Source of the DNA: Aradus depressus
Lineage: Eukaryota > Arthropoda > Insecta > Hemiptera > Aradidae
Assembly (NCBI GenBank): GCA_963662175.1
Contig: OY759225.1
Location: forward strand, 7,947,107-8,011,106
Reading direction: 5' to 3'
DNA length: 64,000 bases
The position numbers and the translations under genes are program-made. Below are positions 1 to 13,164 of the stretch, piece by piece. Position 1 is the stretch's first letter; every line of letters starts with the position of its first letter. The notes beneath the pieces are model-generated. The model ran no database searches. It saw only the letters and a program-made list of their open reading frames with translations, and was not told the DNA's origin.

Positions 1-590
1 TTTAAAAAAAAATTTCAATTAACAAACTTATTTCTTTTACTAAAGAAATGCCATATTGTTTTTCTAAATTTTCAAAAATATTAAATCTAATCCAAAGATT
101 TAAATTATCTTACTGGTTTAACAGGGAAAATGAATAGCTTAGAATAAGAGAACAAGTATTTGGGTTTATTTACTTAAACCTACATTATAAATTGAATAAC
201 TAAGAGATTTAAATATAAAAAAAAATCAAATTATTTAAGAAAAGAAATCTTACAAACTAATTTTTAAATAACTTTCCTTTAAATAACTTTAAGGCATATA
301 AATAAATAAAAGTACCTCCTTTGCCCATCGATTTCACTGTTTTTTCACACCTACTTGGTTCATCACACCTTAAACCTAAACTCTTTTCTCACTACTTCCA
401 CATCTCAACTCAGACCTCTCATTCCCACTACCCAACTTAGATTCGTCCACTATTTTTGAAACAGCTGGTCTTCGTCTTTTGTTCTCCACTCATTGGTTGT
501 TTTAAAAGAAAATGCGACTTCATATATTTATTTACTAATTTAGTTACTTCACTGTTTTTATACAAATAAATATAATTAATTTCATAATAT
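1..590 (+). repeat. Rep-2 copy
   Basis: AT-rich family marked by ttaaatctaatccaaaga, gttcacagggaaatgaata and aacagctgatcgtcgtc. No coding capacity seen; class unknown. The left end runs off the window. Confidence 0.7.
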
Positions 591-1663
591 TTTAATAATT
601 ACAATGTGTGTAATTTTATACATCACAGAACAATGATTATTTTCCTGAAGTGTATGTAAAGAACAAAATGTAAGCTGAAGGTATATATTTAGGTACACTG
701 GTGCAAAAGCTGTATTGCTAGGCGTTCTTTCTCGACAAAAACTTGAGTTTGTTGCCCGGGCTTATTGTGGAAGCTCAAAGAAGTCCTTCACTTCACGTTC
801 TTCCTAATCCCAAAATCCTACCCTTCAGAAAGAACGTTTTGTGTAAGCCAGGGTTTTGCTCTTCCTCCCATGTCTCCAAAAAATGCTGGCGTTCCTCAAG
901 AGAGTACCCTGAGTCCTGTCCTCTACACAATGTACACAACTAATATTCCCACTCGTCCATCATACAACTCCACTGTAAAAACAATGATTGTTGGTATGTA
1001 AAATAAAATAATTGTATTTTGATTCTATATGATTCTAATACTTACCTTTCTTTGGTTGCGTGGGTTCGCCAAGACTAAACAGTTTTGAAAAATCAAGATG
1101 ACATGAGGTGCAAAATACATAAAAGAATAATTACGCCTTAATTGACTAAATATATTCGTTATAAACACTCTTAAAGCTTTATAATTGTTCCTCAGAATCC
1201 TTCAAAAAATTAAAAAAATACTTCTAAAATCTTTTGGTATAATTGTTTATTGTCTAACGGTACCTTGTAGCCTTTGTTCGTTGTTCGTTGCGATTGCTGT
1301 TGGGTTGTGGATTTCTTCAATCATCAATCTATGCTGTCTGTCTCAAAATAGTAGTGAGCTCCAACGCATCTTCTTCTTTGGTCCGGTGGCTGAGTCCTGG
1401 GATGTTGGCTGGACAAGGGCTGGTTCCTGAAGTGGACCTCTCTCCCCGTTGGCGTCTGTCGAAGTGAAGCTAGTTCTCTTTAGATGGGTGCGGCTCGCTC
1501 GCATCCATTTTTTCCTGCCCAGGACTCTTTTGAGTGCCTGTTAGTTGCCCAATCCCTCACCCTTACATACTCCGGACTGCTGAGGGTCTTCTAACGACTT
1601 CCTGTTGATTTCCTGCCTTCCAATTAAAATATTTCCATCTTGATAATTATAATTATTTTAAAT
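591..1663. other. No gene recognised
   Basis: Mixed-composition DNA; short open stretches only, no domain or splice pattern. Confidence 0.6.
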
Positions 1664-1988
1664 AGGTTAGGTTAGGTTATATTATGACTCATGCCCGGGC
1701 TTTAACTACGAGGTAATATCGCCTACTACCAGAGCGCTCTTTCGTCACTCTGGTGGACATGAGCCCGACTCTACTGTGGGAGTCCTAAATTTTGCTTACC
1801 CTAAATTTTTATTCACCTAGGGAGGGGTCTTTAACGAGTACCTGACATCGTACAGGCATCCGAAGGACGGCGTGCTTAAGTTTATTTTACCTCCTAGATA
1901 AAATAAACTAAGGGCCTCGGTCGGGTTACGAACCCACGTTCTTGAGCTCAGAAGGCAAGCACGCATACCACTGAGCTACCGGCGCCCT
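1664..1988 (-). mobile_element. SINE-A, CCTAA tail, 26-bp internal deletion
   Basis: The cgggaccatcgcttaacgtc block is missing. Confidence 0.9.
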
Positions 1989-2410
1989 CTTATTTTAAAT
2001 ATATTAAACAATTAATATCCATAGTTTTGGATATTACACCACATCTTCTGTATGTAAAGAGAAGATAGTAGTTCTCTTTACATCCAGACCTAGTCTTAGC
2101 ATCCAGACATCTCCAAGAAGACCTTAGCGACTAACGTGGATCCCTTACACGAGACAGAAATTACAAGAAATGAACAAACATTACAAACTGTTACTAGGAC
2201 TATGGAGAGAGTTCTGTTAATCCCTTCAATCCAAAATCCTTCTTACAATAGCCAATTCTCCTTACTATGTCTTCAACAAGACCCCCTACTTACGTCGTAG
2301 GTTATCCTACAGGAGGGTTCAGAGGGGGGGGGGCTCAATACAAGAATCCTAATAACTCCCGATGTTAATTCGTTCTGGGGAAGTACATTGTCGGTGATTT
2401 TTTTATTACT

Positions 2411-3051
2411 TTATACTTATAAGAAAGTAATAAAACAGTATGGATTGATGATTTAAATATTTATAATCCGATATGGGGAGCCTCAACAGAGGTTGGAGAA
2501 ATCTCTTTTCCAGGGAGACGTTTTCTACAAGAGATACCTGGGATCTGAAACATTCATAGCCACGTTTGGCTGGGTATTCACATGAAAACTTGAACAAACC
2601 TCTTAGCTGAGTCAGTTCAAGTAGGTCTGCACAAGTATTCAATTCTCTCTGAAGAACTCTTTAGGAATTCTACATCTAGGAATGATGCAACGTCTACGTC
2701 TGGCTTCCTCAGAACGTGGAAACTCTTCAGGAATTATACTATATTGTAGTGTTACTTACACTCGCTTACATTTTTTAATTTTGAATTTTATAATTATAAT
2801 TTTAAAGTCCCTATTTCGGGAGCCAATTTATGTAATCGCGCTTGCATACGCTAACACGATTACATCTAATTTTTTTTTATATTTAAATTAAAGAATAAAT
2901 GTTATATGCAATTATATTACGATATGACCTGGTTATATATTTTATTTTTATAAATAAAAAAACTTTAAAATAAGTTGTTACATTTTTATATATTTAAAAT
3001 TCATAAAAGACATATTTTTATGGGTTAGTGACACAAATCTTTTACACACAT

Positions 3052-3086
<35 letters not shown>

Positions 3087-4822
3087 ACATTTACTGAACC
3101 TGCAGGACGTTTCTCCTTTCGCCTATTGTTCGTATTGGTGGAATGATGCTTTCAACATGGTAAGTTCTAGATGGTGGTAGACATTGTGGCCACGTTGGTT
3201 TTCTTCTCTCTTCGGATCCTAATTTAGCTCATAATCGTCATGTTTCCATTTTTCTCTGTAGTAGGAGTTGTCCGGGACACTTCCCCTTAGTGCCTTTCTT
3301 CCATCTCACACACACTTTATATTTTTTTTTTAAAACTAACTCACTCACATTTTTTTTTTTTACTTTCCGCACTTTTGACCACCCTCCTCTGAACAGCTCT
3401 CTCATACGACAGACAGTCTGCCTTCTTGGGACTGCCTCCTCCTTCCATCTCGGCATTTGATTGGCTACCATTTTTATGGCCTTATGTTTTATATTTTTAA
3501 ACAATTAAAATATATATATATTTTTTTAACAATTTTCTGATACACATATCCAAACTACAATAATACAGTATATTGTTTTATGCATGCCAATCATCAATAA
3601 ATATAATTAATGTTATTACTTCTATGCAATCTGAATAACCTCCATGCAACCTTACTCCCACTCCAGTAGGCGTGGTCTGTTTCGGCAGTATTTCTCCCTC
3701 TCCACAAGAGATGTCCATATAGGGTCAAACAGACCGCTACAATATATATATAGTATATTGTGACGTGTAGAATGGGGGGGTCACTAGAATAATAAAAGAA
3801 ATTTTTATTCTTTATATAATAAAAAAATGTTAAAGAAGTATATAAAAAAATATATATATAGTTAATACAAATAAAAATGAACTTATATGGCAAAATACAT
3901 TAAAAGAAAAAATATATATGATTAACTATAAAAGAAGAGCAACCTGATGATATTGGGTGGGGGAAAAAATGGCGAGTAGAGCAGAAGGAGCCAACTCGGG
4001 GGAGTATCTTGGAAGATACTGGAGAAGGAAGTAGTATGTTTTTTGGAAGTTGTTAGTGGAGGTGTAGTTTGGTTATGGAGGGTCTGAGTGGAGTGGTGGT
4101 CTGATCTGGAAGATCTTGGAGGAGGTATGGAGTGAAAAAGAAGACCAAAGAAGAAGCTCTTGCGGAAAGTACCCCCAGCAGGACAGCCCGGTTATATAAA
4201 GGAGTATGTATTTTGTTTGAAGAAGAAGCAAGGATAATACTATGATGCCGTGAGTTGCCAGAGTTGTTACCATCCCTAGAAATATCATATAGTTTTAATT
4301 TGTCTTTTGCCAAAATTACATTTTTTCAAATTGACTTCTAATAGATTTAGTTTAAATATTGTAAAAAAATATATATCATTATGCTCACTAACCCATTAAC
4401 CGATTTTGAAATAATTTACAGAAATTTAAAAATAAATTTACAACTTATGAAACTTTGTGATTCCAATTTTTTTTGTTATTACCTCCTTTTATTCTCACCA
4501 AGGAACTCAAGATTAATGTTATTTAAGAGATAGCAATAATTGTTTCAATATATAAAGGGACCTTAAGAAGAAGAAAAAAGTGAATCACCGGCTATGAACT
4601 TCCCCAACTCAAAAAGTCCCTCTTTGTGTGTCTCCAGGCAAACATTTCTCCACAAATATCTCACTAATAGACCAAAATTAGACTCAGAACCAATTGTGCA
4701 CTTTTTTGAAAAGGCAGGTGTTAAAAAAATCAACAATTTATTTTAATTTTTTACTATAGGCCTAAAAATTAAGAAAAATATAATATAATTTATCGCCTAT
4801 AAGATATATATATATAGAGAGA
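2411..4822. other. No gene recognised; possible retrocopy
   Basis: A T-run (3057-3080) followed by a basic 88-codon - strand ORF (3238-3504) could be a polyadenylated retrocopy; the protein (MPRWKEEAVPRR, KYKVCVRWKKGTKGKC) is not recognised. The remainder is AT-rich; 3930-4310 is G-rich, with no ORF of note. Confidence 0.5.
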
Positions 4823-5112
4823 GAGGGCGCCGGTAGCTCAGTGGTATGCGTGCTTGACTTCTGAGCTCAAGAGCGTGGGTTCGTAACACGACCGAGGCCC
4901 TTAGTTTATTTTATCTGGGAGGTAAAATAAACTTAAGCACGCCGTCCTTCGGATGGGACGTTAAGCAATGGTCCCGAGCCTGTACAATGTCAGGCATTCG
5001 TTAAAGAACCCTACCCTAGGTGAATAAAAATTTAGGGTAGGCAAAATTTAGGACTCCCACAGTAGAGTCGGGCTCATGTCCACCAGAGTGACGAAAGAGC
5101 GCTCTGGTAGGT
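4823..5112 (+). mobile_element. SINE-A, 3' truncated
   Basis: Intact head after a (GA)n run; breaks off in the gcgctctggtag segment. Confidence 0.9.
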
Positions 5113-5154
5113 AGCGCTCCTATTTGTATTAAAGAGCATGTCCACATGAGGAGT

Positions 5155-5450
5155 GGGGATTAACCCAAAAATCCCATTAACTGCCGATGTAATAAGTGTA
5201 ACGACCAAACTTTTTAATTTGAATTCAATTTCCCATAAAGAAAGCACTTCTTAGTGAGAAATCGATTTAAAAAAATCGAATATTTGCCGATATCATGAAT
5301 GATTTGACACATAATTCTGCATGAGGATTCTGACTATAGATTTTTAGCTTAAAGGATCGATTGTGGATGGAGGGACAGCAAAAACTCAGTTACGTAATCG
5401 TTCTGGGGAAGTAAATTGCTAGTGATTCACCAACGCTTTTTTTTTTAATG
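5155..5450 (+). repeat. Rep-1, right half
   Basis: Ends cgttctggggaagtaaattg and a T-run; a shorter fragment of the same end is at 2306-2410. Confidence 0.65.
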
Positions 5451-5992
5451 AGGATAACTTCGAAAGCTGGCGATATTATTAATAATAATAATAAAATCTG
5501 TGAGGGGCCAGACTACATTTTTTTATTTTTGCAACCTGTGTGACAGTTCTCTCTCCTGGGAAATATGTAGAGAAATCTTGAGGCTCATCTAAATAGAAGA
5601 AGAAATAAGAGCCAAGGGAGGGCTGAATGTAATGTCGGGGGAAGGGGGGGGGGGGGGGGGGGGGGGACACACAAAGAGAGCTTTACAATAGGGCCCCCTC
5701 CAGGAAACAGAATTCTGTCTAGGTACTATTCAACAAAGCAGAAACACTCCCACCTATCCCACTTTCTTAGAAATCTCTTCATAATAATATTTACAGAGAG
5801 AAGTTGGCCTCGGGACCTCCCCTTTTGGAAGCTCTGGATGGACGTTATCTCCCCATTTGGAGGGGACGTTAAGCGCCGGGTCCCGAGCCTGGGCCATGTC
5901 AGATACTTTTTAAACACCTCAACTATAAGAAAAATGTAGAATTAAAAAAAAAAGTATTTAGCGAATTGACTTTTATGAAATGAGAGGATCTA

Positions 5993-6387
5993 TGAGGTGT
6001 ATAAAAAAAAAAACGGGAATTTTCGGTTTTTGAAAAGAATTTTATTTATTTGTCTACATCAATGTTATCCCCTTCAAAATAGTCCCCATTAGATTTTATA
6101 CACTTATGCCAGCGCTTCTTCCAATCCTCGAAACACTTCTGGAACTCGATCTTTGGGATAGCATTTAGCTCTCTCATGCTTGTGAAATGACGGCCCTTTA
6201 AGGTTCTCTTTATTGTTGGGAACAGAAAAAAGTCACACGGAGCCATGTCTGGCGAATATGGAAGCTGGGGCATCATTACAGTGTTGTTTTTGGTCAAAAA
6301 TTCACGAACAAGCAATGAAGTGTGAGCAGGTGCATTATCGTGGTGCAAAAGTCATGACTTGTTTCACCACAAATCCGGGCTTATTTT
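5993..6387 (-). pseudogene. Mariner transposase 3' part, truncated
   Basis: The - strand codes HHDNAPAHTSLLVREFL, YSPDMAPCDFFLFP and finally DWKKRWHKCIKSNGDYFEGD, the second and third catalytic Asp regions and C-terminus of a mariner (D,D34D) transposase. The N-terminal half with the HTH and first Asp is absent. The end gaggtgt with a TA in front is the terminal repeat. Confidence 0.88.
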
Positions 6388-6731
6388 ATTTAATATACTT
6401 ATTGTTTGGCACCTGAATATTACATATATATAATATATTAAATTAAATAAAACAATACTGCAATTTTATAAAACTTAGTTTATTCCTCTGAACCTTCAAT
6501 AGTACCAACATCGAACACAAAACAATACAACTAAAACACCTCCTTGATCAATCCATCAACGTTAACGTACTAACGAAGGATAACGTCCCCACGCTTCGTC
6601 GGCCATCTTTCATAATAACAAAAAAGTAGGTACTTAATTACCTACATAAAATATCTAAATAAACTAATACCATTTTTATTATTTCTAACAACAATAATAT
6701 AAATTAATTATATCTATTCAAAATTATATCA

Positions 6732-7255
6732 TCATATATATAAAGCTGAAAATATGTGTGCGTTGTACCGCTATAACTCACGAACGGCTTGATGGATTTG
6801 ATTAATTTTTTTAAAAATTTGTTCGTCATCGTCTGTGGAAGGTTATAGGCGTATTAGTACCTCAATATCTGGTCCATCCCAGCATCCACCCACGCAATCT
6901 TTGCAACTCAAAAACCACTGCAATGATTAATGAGGAATCTTTTTGAATAGATAAGTTTTATCTACCGGAAGGTTAAGGTCTATTTTTTAATCAATCCCTG
7001 GTCCATCCCAGCATCCACTCACGCAATCTTTGTAACTCCAAAACCATTGCAACGATTAATGAGAAATCTTTTTGAATAAATTAGTTTTAGCTCCAAAGCT
7101 AGCGTTACTACAGTTGAAGGACTATAAGCCTTATTCCATATGAATAATTGAAAATTATAACATCATGAATGTACTGTCGAGGAACTGAATAGCCTTATAG
7201 GAGATATTGAGAGAAAAGCCAAAGTTCCCCGGGCAACGCCGGGTATTACTGCTAG
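6732..7255 (+). mobile_element. Nonautonomous Helitron, 524 bp
   Basis: It begins TCATATATATAAAGCTG after an A and ends CCCGGGCAACGCCGGG, ten bases, CTAG before a T, i.e. the A|T insertion, 3' hairpin and CTRR end of Helitrons. The interior carries a 120-bp near-tandem duplication (ggtccatcccagcatccac at 6871 and 7000). No Rep/helicase. Confidence 0.85.
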
Positions 7256-7271
7256 TAGGTATATATAATAG

Positions 7272-7570
7272 ACGGCGCCGGTAGCTCAGTAGTATGCGTG
7301 CTTGCCTTATGAGCTCAAGAATGTTGGTTCGAAACACGCCCGAGACCCTTAGTTTATTTTATCTGGGAGGTAAAATGAACTTAAGCACGTCGTCCTTCGG
7401 TTGGGACGTTAAGCAATGGTCCCGAGCCTGTATGATGTCAGGTACCCGTTAAAGATCCCTGTGCTAGGTGAATAAAAATGAAGGGTAGGCAAAATTTAGG
7501 ACTTCCATAGTAGAGTCGGGATCATACCCAATCAGAGTGACGAAAGAGCGCTTTGGTAGTAGGCGATATG
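7272..7570 (+). mobile_element. SINE-A, 3' truncated
   Basis: Begins 16 bp after the Helitron end; stops at aggcgatatg. Confidence 0.88.
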
Positions 7571-8196
7571 TTAGGTAATAGGTATAATTCTAAAACTAAC
7601 ATTAATGAAAAGTAAAGTGATTCTTCACAGTTGTAATGAATGTATCGAGTTTTAGTTACCTGAGGAAGGAATCTTTAATGAATAACTGAAATCGCAAAAG
7701 CTCTGGACCATCGCTTATCGTCTCATCCGAAGGTTGGCGTCAAGAGTTTTTTTTTCACTTTCCAGATATTATTATTATAATAATTGTAAATAAACAATTT
7801 AATTAATAATGGAAGATGCAGGTTTAGCTTGATGTGCCCCTGCTATCCAATCATGGCTTTACCAGATTAAAGGTCCATTTGCACCTGATATTCCCGGATC
7901 GATCCCTGCCAAGAGCATCCTTCATCCAGAACACACTCTAATGAAGCATTTCACCTCTCCAGTCTCCATAATCATGCATTAACTTTTCAATTTGCATCCA
8001 ACAAAAATTTAATGCAGTTAATGGAAAAATTAACTAATTGAAGAGTTTGAATGACATTCCATTTAGATAATCTGTCATGCATTATTTATAAAATTTTCCA
8101 CATTTCACAATTATCCACAAATATTAGTTGATATTTTAAAATGCACTATATCGACTGTTATCGATAGGAACTCAGCTGTACGAATTATAGAGGAAT

Positions 8197-8437
8197 TTAG
8201 TTAGTTATTTTGACTCATGTCCAGGCTTGAACTACTAGGTCATATAGCCTACTACCAGAGCGCTCTTTCAACGCTCTGGTGAACACGAGCCTGACTCTAC
8301 TGTGATAGTAGCTACTAAATTTTGTCTACCTAGATTTATTCACAGGATCTTTGGTTTTTTCTTCTCCCAGATAAAAAAACTTGAGGGCCTTGGTTGGGTT
8401 TCGAACCCATGATCTTGAGCTCAATAGGCATAGCATA
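8197..8437 (-). mobile_element. SINE-A, diverged, head incomplete
   Basis: Tail ttagttagttattttgactc at left; B box gggtttcgaaccc near 8395. Confidence 0.8.
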
Positions 8438-8499
8438 TAATAGATGAAAAATTCTATGCCGATCTTTCCAATCCTTTAAGTACAAATATATTTAAAAAA

Positions 8500-8980
8500 C
8501 ATACGGCGGTGAATCACCGCTAAATCGGTAGTCATTACAATTTTTGTGTTGTGCCCTTCTCTGATTCTTTTGGTCGATTGCGCTGAAAATCAATAGGTGT
8601 CGTCCATAGGGTGTTCTGGATACACAATTTTATGTCGATACATTCATTTTATCGGGAGTTCTCGTGTTCACAGACATTTTTTATATACGAAGTATAGGGG
8701 ACGTTATGAAATCGGAAAAAAATCTGAGTTTTCAACGGAATTTCATGTTTTCCGACTTCTAGATTCCAAATATGAAAAAAAAAATGTCTGTCTGTGAATA
8801 CGATAACTCCCGATAGAATGAATGTATCAAGACTAAATTTTTAAGTTTTTGATTTAAAAACCCTAATAACTGCCGATGTAATAAATTTATCGAGACAAAA
8901 TTTGGTATGAGGATTTAGGAGCTCCTATGTAAGTCAACTGTTTAATATTATCGCAAACTATCGACTGGATTTGGAGGGGA
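8500..8980. repeat. Rep-1, two opposed pieces
   Basis: 8500-8680 reverse, 8680-8980 forward. Confidence 0.65.
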
Positions 8981-8981
8981 A

Positions 8982-9326
8982 GGTTAGGTTAGGTTTTATG
9001 ACTCATGCCCGGGCTTTAACTACGAGATCATACCGCCCACTACCAAAGCGCTCTTTCGTCACTCTGGTGGGCATGAGCCCGACTCTACTGTGGGAGTCCT
9101 AAATTTTGCCAACCCTTCATTTTTATTCACCTAGGGAGGGGTCTTTAACGAGTACCTGACATCGTACAGGCTCGGGACCATCGCTTAACGTCCCATCCGA
9201 AGGACGGCGTGCTTAAGTTTATTTTACCTCCCAGATAAAATAAACTAAGGGCCTCGGTCGGACTACGAACCCACGACCTTGAGCTCAGAAGTCAAGCACG
9301 CATACCACTGAGCTACCGGCGCCCTC
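8982..9326 (-). mobile_element. SINE-A, full-length, CCTAA tail
   Basis: 345 bp, complete from aggttaggttagg to ccggcgccctc. Confidence 0.92.
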
Positions 9327-10113
9327 CAAAATACTTTAGGAAGGTGACAGAGCGAGTGCCCGGCAACGTCAAACAAAACTACATTAGAATTACGCATTTT
9401 TCAATGTAGTTTTTTTACAAAAACTGATTTTTTTCAAGTTTTCTTATTAAACAGTGACGCTAATGATGGTAATTATAATTCAGTACACTTACCTTGAGAA
9501 GAGATCTCCATATTTAAGACAATAAAATAATTAAAAAGATTGGGTTTTAACACGGTATAAATATAGACTGAGGCAATGTAGAGGGGTAGGGTATTAAAAG
9601 GCTGCAATGGTCTTGTTTATGTTTGTACAGGTGTATGCAAGTAAACACACCTTCACTCCCTCCTTAAATCTCCATCTGTTTTTTTTTTTTTGTATTTTGG
9701 CCAGGTTATGAGACCTCTTGCCCCAGTGTGCGACGGGAGGGTCAACATTTTATTTGTTCGGATACATCAAATGGATTTTACACATTTTTCCTATCATCTG
9801 CATACATTTATTTATAATAGATTAAATTATATAAAAAACATTTTATATATGTGTCCTTGAAGTAAAAAAAAAATCCAACAAAAGATTTCATACAATTCTC
9901 CTGGACGTTTCTGCACATACAGACAATTTTTCTCTTGTTTATATGTAAATCTATAGATATGTAAGATGACATTTTGCAGTTTGCACTAATACATACTTTA
10001 AGAACCCCATTTTTAGTTGAAAATGAATACTTAGCTTTTGTGTTATTAAAATATAAATGTTTTCCAGATTCTAATACATACATCATTTAGGCATAAGATG
10101 GCTGCTTTAGATC
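9327..10113. other. No gene recognised
   Basis: AT-rich; a T-run at 9680 precedes a GC-richer 40 bp. Nothing else seen. Confidence 0.6.
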
Positions 10114-10238
10114 TACGGCGTGCTTAAGTTTATTTGACCTCCCAGATAAAATAAACTAAGGGCCTTGGTCGGGTTTCGAACCCACGTTCTTGAGCTCAGA
10201 AGACAAGCACGCATACCACTGAGCTACCCGGCGCCCTC
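10114..10238 (-). mobile_element. SINE-A head only
   Basis: 125 bp with both promoter boxes; the tail half is absent. Confidence 0.88.
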
Positions 10239-11030
10239 AAATTTTGGAGGGGAAGCGAAAAGTTAATTGATTAAACCGTTCTGGGGAAGTACATATCCGG
10301 TGATTCATCGAGGACTTTTTTGTTTCATTTTTGGGATTAAGTTGATAGAAAACAGTAAATTCAGGTGAAAACGCAACATCGAATTTCTGACTGATTACAT
10401 AATTTTCTCTATACTTGTTACAGCTGGGAAGTAACAAAATAATGAAGTGGAGGGAGAGTTGTGAAGGTTACTCTTTAATTTAAAGATTTGTTTACCAAGA
10501 AGCGGGCAACAAAGAGTGGGGGTAGGGGCCTCCTGCCCCGCTATCTGTCGGCCAACACAACAACCAATCTAACTTTAATATTACCTTTTTTATCTAACCA
10601 AATATCCAATTATCTTCTACACACAAAGCAACCAAATTGAAAACATTTTTGTAGGGTTTCCTGCCTCAATAACTTCGTTAAAAAAAAAACTGCGTATCAT
10701 GGTTTCCAAGATTTTTTTTGGGTTGAAAAATAAAAAAAAGTCGTTCAATCACCAGTAATGTATTTTCTTTGAATGAATTAATCAATTAAGTTGTCGCTTC
10801 TGAATCCGCATACTGAATTTTTCATCTTCCTTCCCTTCAACCGATTTTGCGGGAAATTAATAGATGATATCCTCATGGGATTTCAATTTTAAATGTAAAA
10901 TTTCATGTCGATGCATTCATTAAAATGGCAGTTACTAGAGTTTTTGTGTTAAGCCTCCCTCTTATCCTCCCATTCTCTTTGTCGATTTGACTGAAAATCA
11001 ATAGGTGACGTCCTTAGAGGGTTCTATGAA
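10239..11030. repeat. Rep-1 pieces around unassigned DNA
   Basis: Forward 10239-10322, reverse 10323-10440 and 10725-11030. 10441-10724 is unassigned. The minisatellite begins where the last piece stops. Confidence 0.6.
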
Positions 11031-11039
11031 ATGACGAAG

Positions 11040-11890
11040 GGAGGCATATGTTACTTTTATGGACACCGTCCACATCAGTGCGTGTTGCCTACTATGTCCA
11101 CACCACTGTATGTTACCCACACTGTCAGTGTCCACACCAGTGCAGGTTGCTCAGAATGTCAACACAACTGTATGCTACCCACACTGTCAGTGCCCACACC
11201 AGTGCAGTTTGCCCACAGTGTCCACACCATTGTACTTCACCAAGCTGCGCCACACCAGTGTATGATGCCCTCACAGGCAGTGTCCACACCAGTGTATGTT
11301 GCCCACACGAGTGCAGTTTGCCCACACTGTCCACACCATTGTACTTCACCAAGCTGCGCCCCACCAGTGTACGTTGTCCACACCAGTGCAGTTTGCCCAC
11401 AGTGTCCACACCATTGTACTTCACCAAGCTGCTCCCCACCAGTGTATGTTGTCCACACCAGTGCAGTTTGCCCACAGTGTCCACACCATTGTACTTCACC
11501 AAGCTGCGCCCCACCAGTGTATGTTGCCTTCACAGGCAGTGTCCACACCAGTGTATGTTGCGCACACCAGTGCAGTTTGCCCACAGTGTCCACACCATTG
11601 TACTTCACCAAGCTGCGCCCCACCATTGTATGTTGCCCACACCAGTGCAGTTTGCCCACAGTGTCCACACCATTGTACTTCACCAAGCTGCGCCCCACCA
11701 GTGTATGTTGCCCACACCAGTTCAGTTTGCCCACAGTGTCCACACCATTGTACTTCACCAAGCTGCGCCCCACCAGTGTATGTTGCCCACACCAGTGCAG
11801 TTTGCCCACAATGTCCACACCATTGTACTTCACCAAGCTGCGCCACACCAGTGTATGTTGCCTTCACAGGCAGTGTCCACATCTCCTCTT
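11040..11890. repeat. 75-bp minisatellite, open in many frames
   Basis: tccacaccattgtacttcac recurs at 11221, 11330, 11405, 11480, 11589, 11664, 11739 and 11814: spacing 75 bp, or 109 where a 34-bp block (gccttcacaggcagtg...) is added. Each 75-mer is three diverged ~25-bp units related to CCACACCAGTGTATGTTGCC. The + frames run for 249-355 codons and the - frames 129-203 codons. I see no splice or promoter support, so it is called a repeat. Confidence 0.9.
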
Positions 11891-12225
11891 TGTGTTCACT
11901 CTGCTGTTTGTGCTGGTCAAATACAGAAAGGACCACAAACATTCCCTTCCATCTCCAACTCTCCTTTCTTTTTCAGCTCTACACTATTTATTTTTTCCTC
12001 AAAAGTGTTTTTTTTCCACTCCTAAATACCGCTTACATAAAGTAAAAAAAAAACTTGTTTTTCTAATGGTGTATGTTGTACAAAAAAACTTGAAGTGATC
12101 CCAACGGTCAATGGATCTAAAAACGAAACAAATATCAGGAGTGGATTTATAGATATAGAAACAACAAAAGGAAAAGTCGGTGAATCACAGTTTGAAAGGG
12201 GGGGGGGAGATTATTTTTTTGTTTT

Positions 12226-12308
12226 AACAACTAGGTCATATCGTCTATTTTTCGCCGCTCTGGTAGACATGAGCCCGACTATATTCTGGACGTCCTAAAT
12301 TTTGCTTA
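12226..12308 (-). mobile_element. SINE-A tail fragment
   Basis: Matches the catgagcccgact and tcctaaattttgc blocks only. Confidence 0.7.
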
Positions 12309-12354
12309 ACGCTGTTTAATTAATATCTGTTTATATGCACACTTCTTTCTAATA

Positions 12355-12475
12355 TTATTTTCCAGCTATACAAAGTATAGGGGAAGTTATGTAACCTCTC
12401 GGAAAATTCGATGTTGAGTTTTTACCGGAATTTCATATTTTTCGACTTATGATTCGAATAATGATAAAATGTATT
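12355..12475 (+). repeat. Rep-1, left end
   Basis: ccagctatacaaagtatagg ggaagttatg; abuts the R1-like fragment. Confidence 0.65.
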
Positions 12476-12479
12476 GACC

Positions 12480-13160
12480 GATCAGCCTACTCCCAGTCTC
12501 TGGCCCCCTGGTTCTTGTAGTACACGACCGACTCGTTGAATTTCCGGCCGTGATCACGTACCTGAGTGTGGGGATCGGGCTGGGATTCAACGTCACGCCT
12601 CACGCTGTTTCCATCAAAGATAGGACAACATCTGAGCTACCCGAGCGACGTGGGGCCTCGGCTACTCCGCGCCTAAACTCTTTAAACCGGGGTTTTCGAG
12701 GCCGTGGCAAGATACGCCGCTGCCGGATGGTGGGGTGGGTTCACTCCACCAAACGACAGCGTACGTTGCTACTACAAGCTCAAAGAGCAGCCCTCCTCAG
12801 GGTTACCAAGGCCTACCGTACTGTCTCCACGACTGCGCTGCAGATGCTGGCGAAGGCCCCACTCATAGACCTAGTCTTGGATGGGGCTGTCGCCTCGTAC
12901 TTCTGTAGACGCGGCTTACCAATAGAGGCAGACACGGACGTGGTCTGTGGTCTTGCGTCAAGCCCTGGAAGGGGAGATGCAAGGACGGGCGAGACCAGAG
13001 CGTCTGAGGTTCATCGTTCAGGAATGGATCATGGAAAGATGGCAACAGCGTTGGGCGCGATCGACAGATAGCCGAACAACCTCCGGACGTCCGGACGCGC
13101 CTTGACTCTCCATGGATACAATCAGACCATTGGACGTCACAGATGCTATTAAAATATATA
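12480..13160 (+). mobile_element. R1-like LINE fragment, frameshifted
   Basis: A GC-richer block carries the R1-family string TLLLQAQRAALLRVTKAYRT and TALQMLAKAPLIDLVL. A shift near 12958 moves to RQALEGEMQGRARPERLRF and IMERWQQRWARS. The RT catalytic core is missing, so it is dead. Rep-1 sequence flanks both sides, suggesting insertion into an older repeat. Confidence 0.8.
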
Positions 13161-13164
13161 TTTT

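Noticed and set aside
3238..3504. piggyBac-like C-terminus
   Set aside because: Lys/Cys content is suggestive but the Cys spacing does not fit.
11031..12098. 355-codon ORF as a protein-coding gene
   Set aside because: It is produced by a stop-free tandem repeat that is also open in other frames; no splice sites, start context or homology.
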